A stretch of 55,665 nucleotides of DNA from NCBI GenBank assembly GCA_002429045.1, contig DIYM01000034.1, positions 1 through 55,665 of the forward strand. The letters run 5' to 3'. Within the stretch, counting starts at the first letter, position 1; every line of letters begins with the position of its first letter. The translations under genes and the position numbers were made by a program. Of the stretch, positions 53,319-55,665 are shown piece after piece. The notes beneath the pieces are model-generated. The model was given only the letters and a program-made list of their open reading frames with translations. It made no database searches and had not been told where the DNA came from. The DNA is from Phycisphaerales bacterium UBA6054. GTDB lineage: Bacteria > Planctomycetota > Phycisphaerae > Phycisphaerales > UBA1924.

Positions 53319-54352
53319 CGCGTGGCCTCCTGCGTGGCGAGCCCCAACTCGTCGCGGATGATCGCGGCGCGGGGGCGGGTGTCGGGGATCGCGTCGGTGT
53401 TTGCCCCGCCAGAGCGCGCGAGCCGGAGCCCGGCGGGTGGGGCGAAAGCCGTGATGTAGCGGAACCCGCTGCCGGCGGCTTCCGTCTCGACCACGATGCC
53501 CGTGCGGGTGACCTCGAACACCCCGCTGGTGGTGGTCACGAGCAGGTTGCCGTTGCCCAACTCCGCGATGCCGCGGTACAGGTCGAGCGTGCCGGGGTCG
53601 AACTGCCCCACGAGCGACCCGTCCGGCGCGAACTCGTAGATCAGCCCGTTGGAGAACTCACAGACGAGCAGGTTGCCGTTCGACGCGATCGCCATCTGCT
53701 GGGGGAACTCGAGGTTGGGGGCGACGAACGAACTGGTGAAACGATCGACAAACTTGCCCGTATCCGTGTAACGCACGATCGCGTCGGAACTCTCGTCGCA
53801 CACGAGGATCGAGCCGTTGTACTCGATCGCGTCGAACGGCCCACGGATCCCTCCATAGCGGTTGAACGCGAAGTCGGGCCGCTCGGACCCGTCCGACGGG
53901 TCGAGCCGCTTGACGTTGTTCTGGCTGGCCAGCAGGGCGTTGGTGCCGCCCGCGTTGCAGACGAGAACCTCGCCGGCACCCGGGCCCGAAGCGAGCACGT
54001 GCCCCCCGCGGATGTTGTCCATGACCTGCGTGTCGCGGGTGCCGCCGAGCGAGAAGATCCTCACGAACGTGCCGTCGGCGTCGAACTCGGACACCACATC
54101 GGCGAACTGATCGGTGATCAGGAGTGTCCCGGTCGTCGAGAGCAGGACCTCGATCGGGCGGTTGAAGACGTCGACACCGCCCGACGATCCGGGGTCGACG
54201 ATGTAGCTGTCCGTAACGAGCGAGCCGTCCTGGGCGTTGAACGCCCAGACGCTGTCCGCGTCCGAATCGGGGATCAGGAGCAGGTCCTGCGCGCAGGCCC
54301 CTCCCGCCGAAACCGCGAGGGCGGCCAGCCCATTCACACACCAACGTTCCAT
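53315..54352 (-). CDS. Secreted NHL/SMP-30-like beta-propeller protein
   Basis: The 345-residue protein has a signal peptide (CVNGLAALAVSAGGACAQ) and NHL-type blades: LLIPDSDADSVWAFNAQDG, GTLLITDQFADVVSEFDADG, GSILVCDESSDAIVRYTDTG, QQMAIASNGNLLVCEFSNGL and LYRGIAELGNGNLLVTTT. It has no dockerin tail, unlike its coupled neighbour. The two may form a pair in which only one partner carries the attachment module. GGGGAGACGCAGC precedes ATG 54352. Confidence 0.82.
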   Translation of the reverse strand: MERWCVNGLAALAVSAGGACAQDLLLIPDSDADSVWAFNAQDGSLVTDSYIVDPGSSGGVDVFNRPIEVLLSTTGTLLITDQFADVVSEFDADGTFVRIFSLGGTRDTQVMDNIRGGHVLASGPGAGEVLVCNAGGTNALLASQNNVKRLDPSDGSERPDFAFNRYGGIRGPFDAIEYNGSILVCDESSDAIVRYTDTGKFVDRFTSSFVAPNLEFPQQMAIASNGNLLVCEFSNGLIYEFAPDGSLVGQFDPGTLDLYRGIAELGNGNLLVTTTSGVFEVTRTGIVVETEAAGSGFRYITAFAPPAGLRLARSGGANTDAIPDTRPRAAIIRDELGLATQEATR

Positions 54353-54403
54353 GCTGCGTCTCCCCGCTCTCCGCCCGGTCAACCAGCGCCGGGCGGGCTC
54401 AGT

Positions 54404-55189
54404 TTATGGGCAGCCGGCGTTGAACTGCGCGATAAACTCGGAGATATCGAAGAAGTTGATGAGCCCGAACGGTGCCGCCAGGTCGGCCGCCGGATCGTTC
54501 GCATTGAACAGCCCGATGTACGCCGCCACGTCGAAGAAGTTCAGCGCGCCGAACGGGGCCGCCAGATCGACCAGGCACGGCTCGTTGACCCGGAAGTCGG
54601 ACGAGTCGTTGTTGATCGCGTCGGTGTCGATCAGATCGATCGACGCCGAGAAGTTGGTCACCGGGATCCAGTCGGTCAGGCCCGACCACACGCCGCCGTT
54701 GACGGCTTCGTCGGTGCGGATGTTGGCCGTGGTGTTATCGAACCCGTTGAACGAGAACTGGATGAAGTCCGCGATCAGGTTCCCGTTCCCGAACGAAACG
54801 TTCCCGTTGGCGGCTGGGAAGTAGATCGCGAACGAGTACGCCGTGCGTTCGACGGGGGCCAGCGAGCCGCCGAGCGACGAGTAATCGATCGCGTCGGGCG
54901 ACGCGGGGGCGTCGTTGTTGAGATGGACAAAGAGCGACTCGCCCGGGGCGAGCGACACACCGTTGAACCCGCTCGCGCCAGAGTACCTGAGCACCACGCT
55001 GCTGTTGTTCGAGCAGAAACGCCAGCCTGAAAGATCCTCGGTCTCGGTGCCGAAGTTGGTCATCTCGACGACCCCGTTCTCGATGTCGAACGACGCGAAC
55101 TTGACATCGCGGGGTCCCGCGGAGACCGAGGCGGCCGCGATGGACACCGAGGCGAGCATCAAGGCGGGGGTGTGGGAGCGGTTGATCAT
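54404..55189 (-). CDS. Lamin-tail-domain-like secreted protein with dockerin tail
   Basis: The 261-residue protein has a signal peptide (ALMLASVSIAAASVSAG) and a lamin-tail-like beta-fold (VKFASFDIENGVVEMTNFGTETEDLSGWRFCSN, then LAPGESLFVHLNNDAP), a module found in bacterial exoproteins. Two degenerate dockerin loops (DLAAPFGALNFFD and DLAAPFGLINFFD) end NAGCP. AGGAGAGACGATC precedes ATG 55189. It is about 50 bases upstream of the beta-propeller pair, so an operon is likely. Confidence 0.85.
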   Translation of the reverse strand: MINRSHTPALMLASVSIAAASVSAGPRDVKFASFDIENGVVEMTNFGTETEDLSGWRFCSNNSSVVLRYSGASGFNGVSLAPGESLFVHLNNDAPASPDAIDYSSLGGSLAPVERTAYSFAIYFPAANGNVSFGNGNLIADFIQFSFNGFDNTTANIRTDEAVNGGVWSGLTDWIPVTNFSASIDLIDTDAINNDSSDFRVNEPCLVDLAAPFGALNFFDVAAYIGLFNANDPAADLAAPFGLINFFDISEFIAQFNAGCP

Positions 55190-55363
55190 GATCGTCTCTC
55201 CTGATCGGCTGGAGTCGTTCCGGGTGCGGTCGGCGGGTTCTCCCGGCGCGCACGGACGGTCCGCACGCGGCTCGCGGGCAAGAACTGAACCCGCCCGACG
55301 GAACGGAAAGAACCAGGGGTTTGTTCCCGCCTTCACGGTGCTTTCACGCTCGCGACCACCCGA

Positions 55364-55665
55364 TCAGGGGCATCCTTGCTGATACAGGGCGATGAACGAC
55401 GCGATGTCGAAGAAGTTCAGATCGCCGAACGGAGCGGCGAAGTCGGCAGCGGGGTCGCCCGCGTTGAACAGCGACAGGAACGCCGCGACATCGAAGAAGT
55501 TGAGCGTCCCGAACGGCTCGGCCAGATCGGCCGCGGCGCAGCCGCCCGCGTCGGAACACTCGGCCAGGGTGACGTCCAGAGCGTCGAGCCCCGCCTCGAT
55601 CACCGAGCCGTCGCCCGCGTCATCGGCCGTGTAACGCATCCTGACCCGGTCGGACGGATCGACGT
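55364..55665 (-). CDS. C-terminal fragment of a dockerin-tailed secreted protein
   Basis: An open frame enters from the right edge and ends at 55364, so the N-terminus lies outside the window. About 100 residues are visible. The segment VRMRYTADDAGDGSVIEAGLDALDV is typical of a C-terminal beta-sandwich on planctomycete exoenzymes. It is followed by CSDAGGCAAADLAEPFGTLNFFD and DFAAPFGDLNFFD loops ending QQGCP. The catalytic part cannot be named. Confidence 0.8.
   Translation of the reverse strand, partial: VDPSDRVRMRYTADDAGDGSVIEAGLDALDVTLAECSDAGGCAAADLAEPFGTLNFFDVAAFLSLFNAGDPAADFAAPFGDLNFFDIASFIALYQQGCP

Noticed and set aside
42318..55540. Tandem repeat or CRISPR-like array from the recurring tail sequence
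   Set aside because: The near-identical DNA around the FFDI codons recurs at gene 3' ends only, in frame, at irregular spacing, so it reflects a shared protein module.

Overview
The window is GC-rich DNA from a Gram-negative, outer-membrane-bearing bacterium, most likely a planctomycete of the class Phycisphaerae. Three signs point there. Eight predicted secreted proteins end in a tandem 'NFFDI...NAGCP' module, the GC-type dockerin tail I associate with Phycisphaerales. Two further secreted proteins end in a PEP-CTERM-like tail with an arginine cluster. Housekeeping genes are scattered singly rather than in the operons seen in proteobacteria. LptB and BamA homologues show LPS export and outer-membrane assembly. 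MqnA indicates menaquinone synthesis by the futalosine route. No tRNA, rRNA, CRISPR array, insertion sequence or phage gene was seen.

Left part (1-13.5 kb): a truncated regulator with helix-turn-helix segments and a sigma-70 region-2-like stretch runs off the left edge, directly downstream of mqnA. A gene-poor stretch follows with a probable structured RNA and terminator. Then come a NeuD/PglD-like acetyltransferase, a secreted unknown, a PEGA lipoprotein coupled to lptB, a DUF4870 membrane protein, a PEP-CTERM-like protein, a dockerin-tailed subtilase, a P-loop-like protein, a second PEP-CTERM-like protein and a yellow/SMP-30-like beta-propeller.

Middle (13.5-42.2 kb): a chemoreceptor, sucD, a CHASE hybrid histidine kinase and an amidohydrolase precede a compact stress island (MarR regulator, flavodoxin, DoxX, pirin, SnoaL-like). 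Next are dinB-rid with a LexA-like site, a frameshifted glycine-rich surface protein, an FHA-GAF histidine kinase with an aldo/keto reductase, holA, a lipoprotein, clpC, bamA, a small membrane protein, dnaN and transketolase.

Right part (42.3-55.7 kb): almost every gene is on the minus strand and encodes an exported protein: a repeat adhesin-like protein, a trypsin-like protease, a PQQ sugar dehydrogenase, a pentaheme cytochrome c, two beta-propeller-like proteins, a lamin-tail protein and the end of another protein. All but one carry the same C-terminal dockerin-like module. This reads as a locus for a shared surface-attached or scaffold-attached set of extracellular enzymes. The pairing of a sugar dehydrogenase with a multiheme cytochrome suggests, but does not prove, an extracellular redox module.
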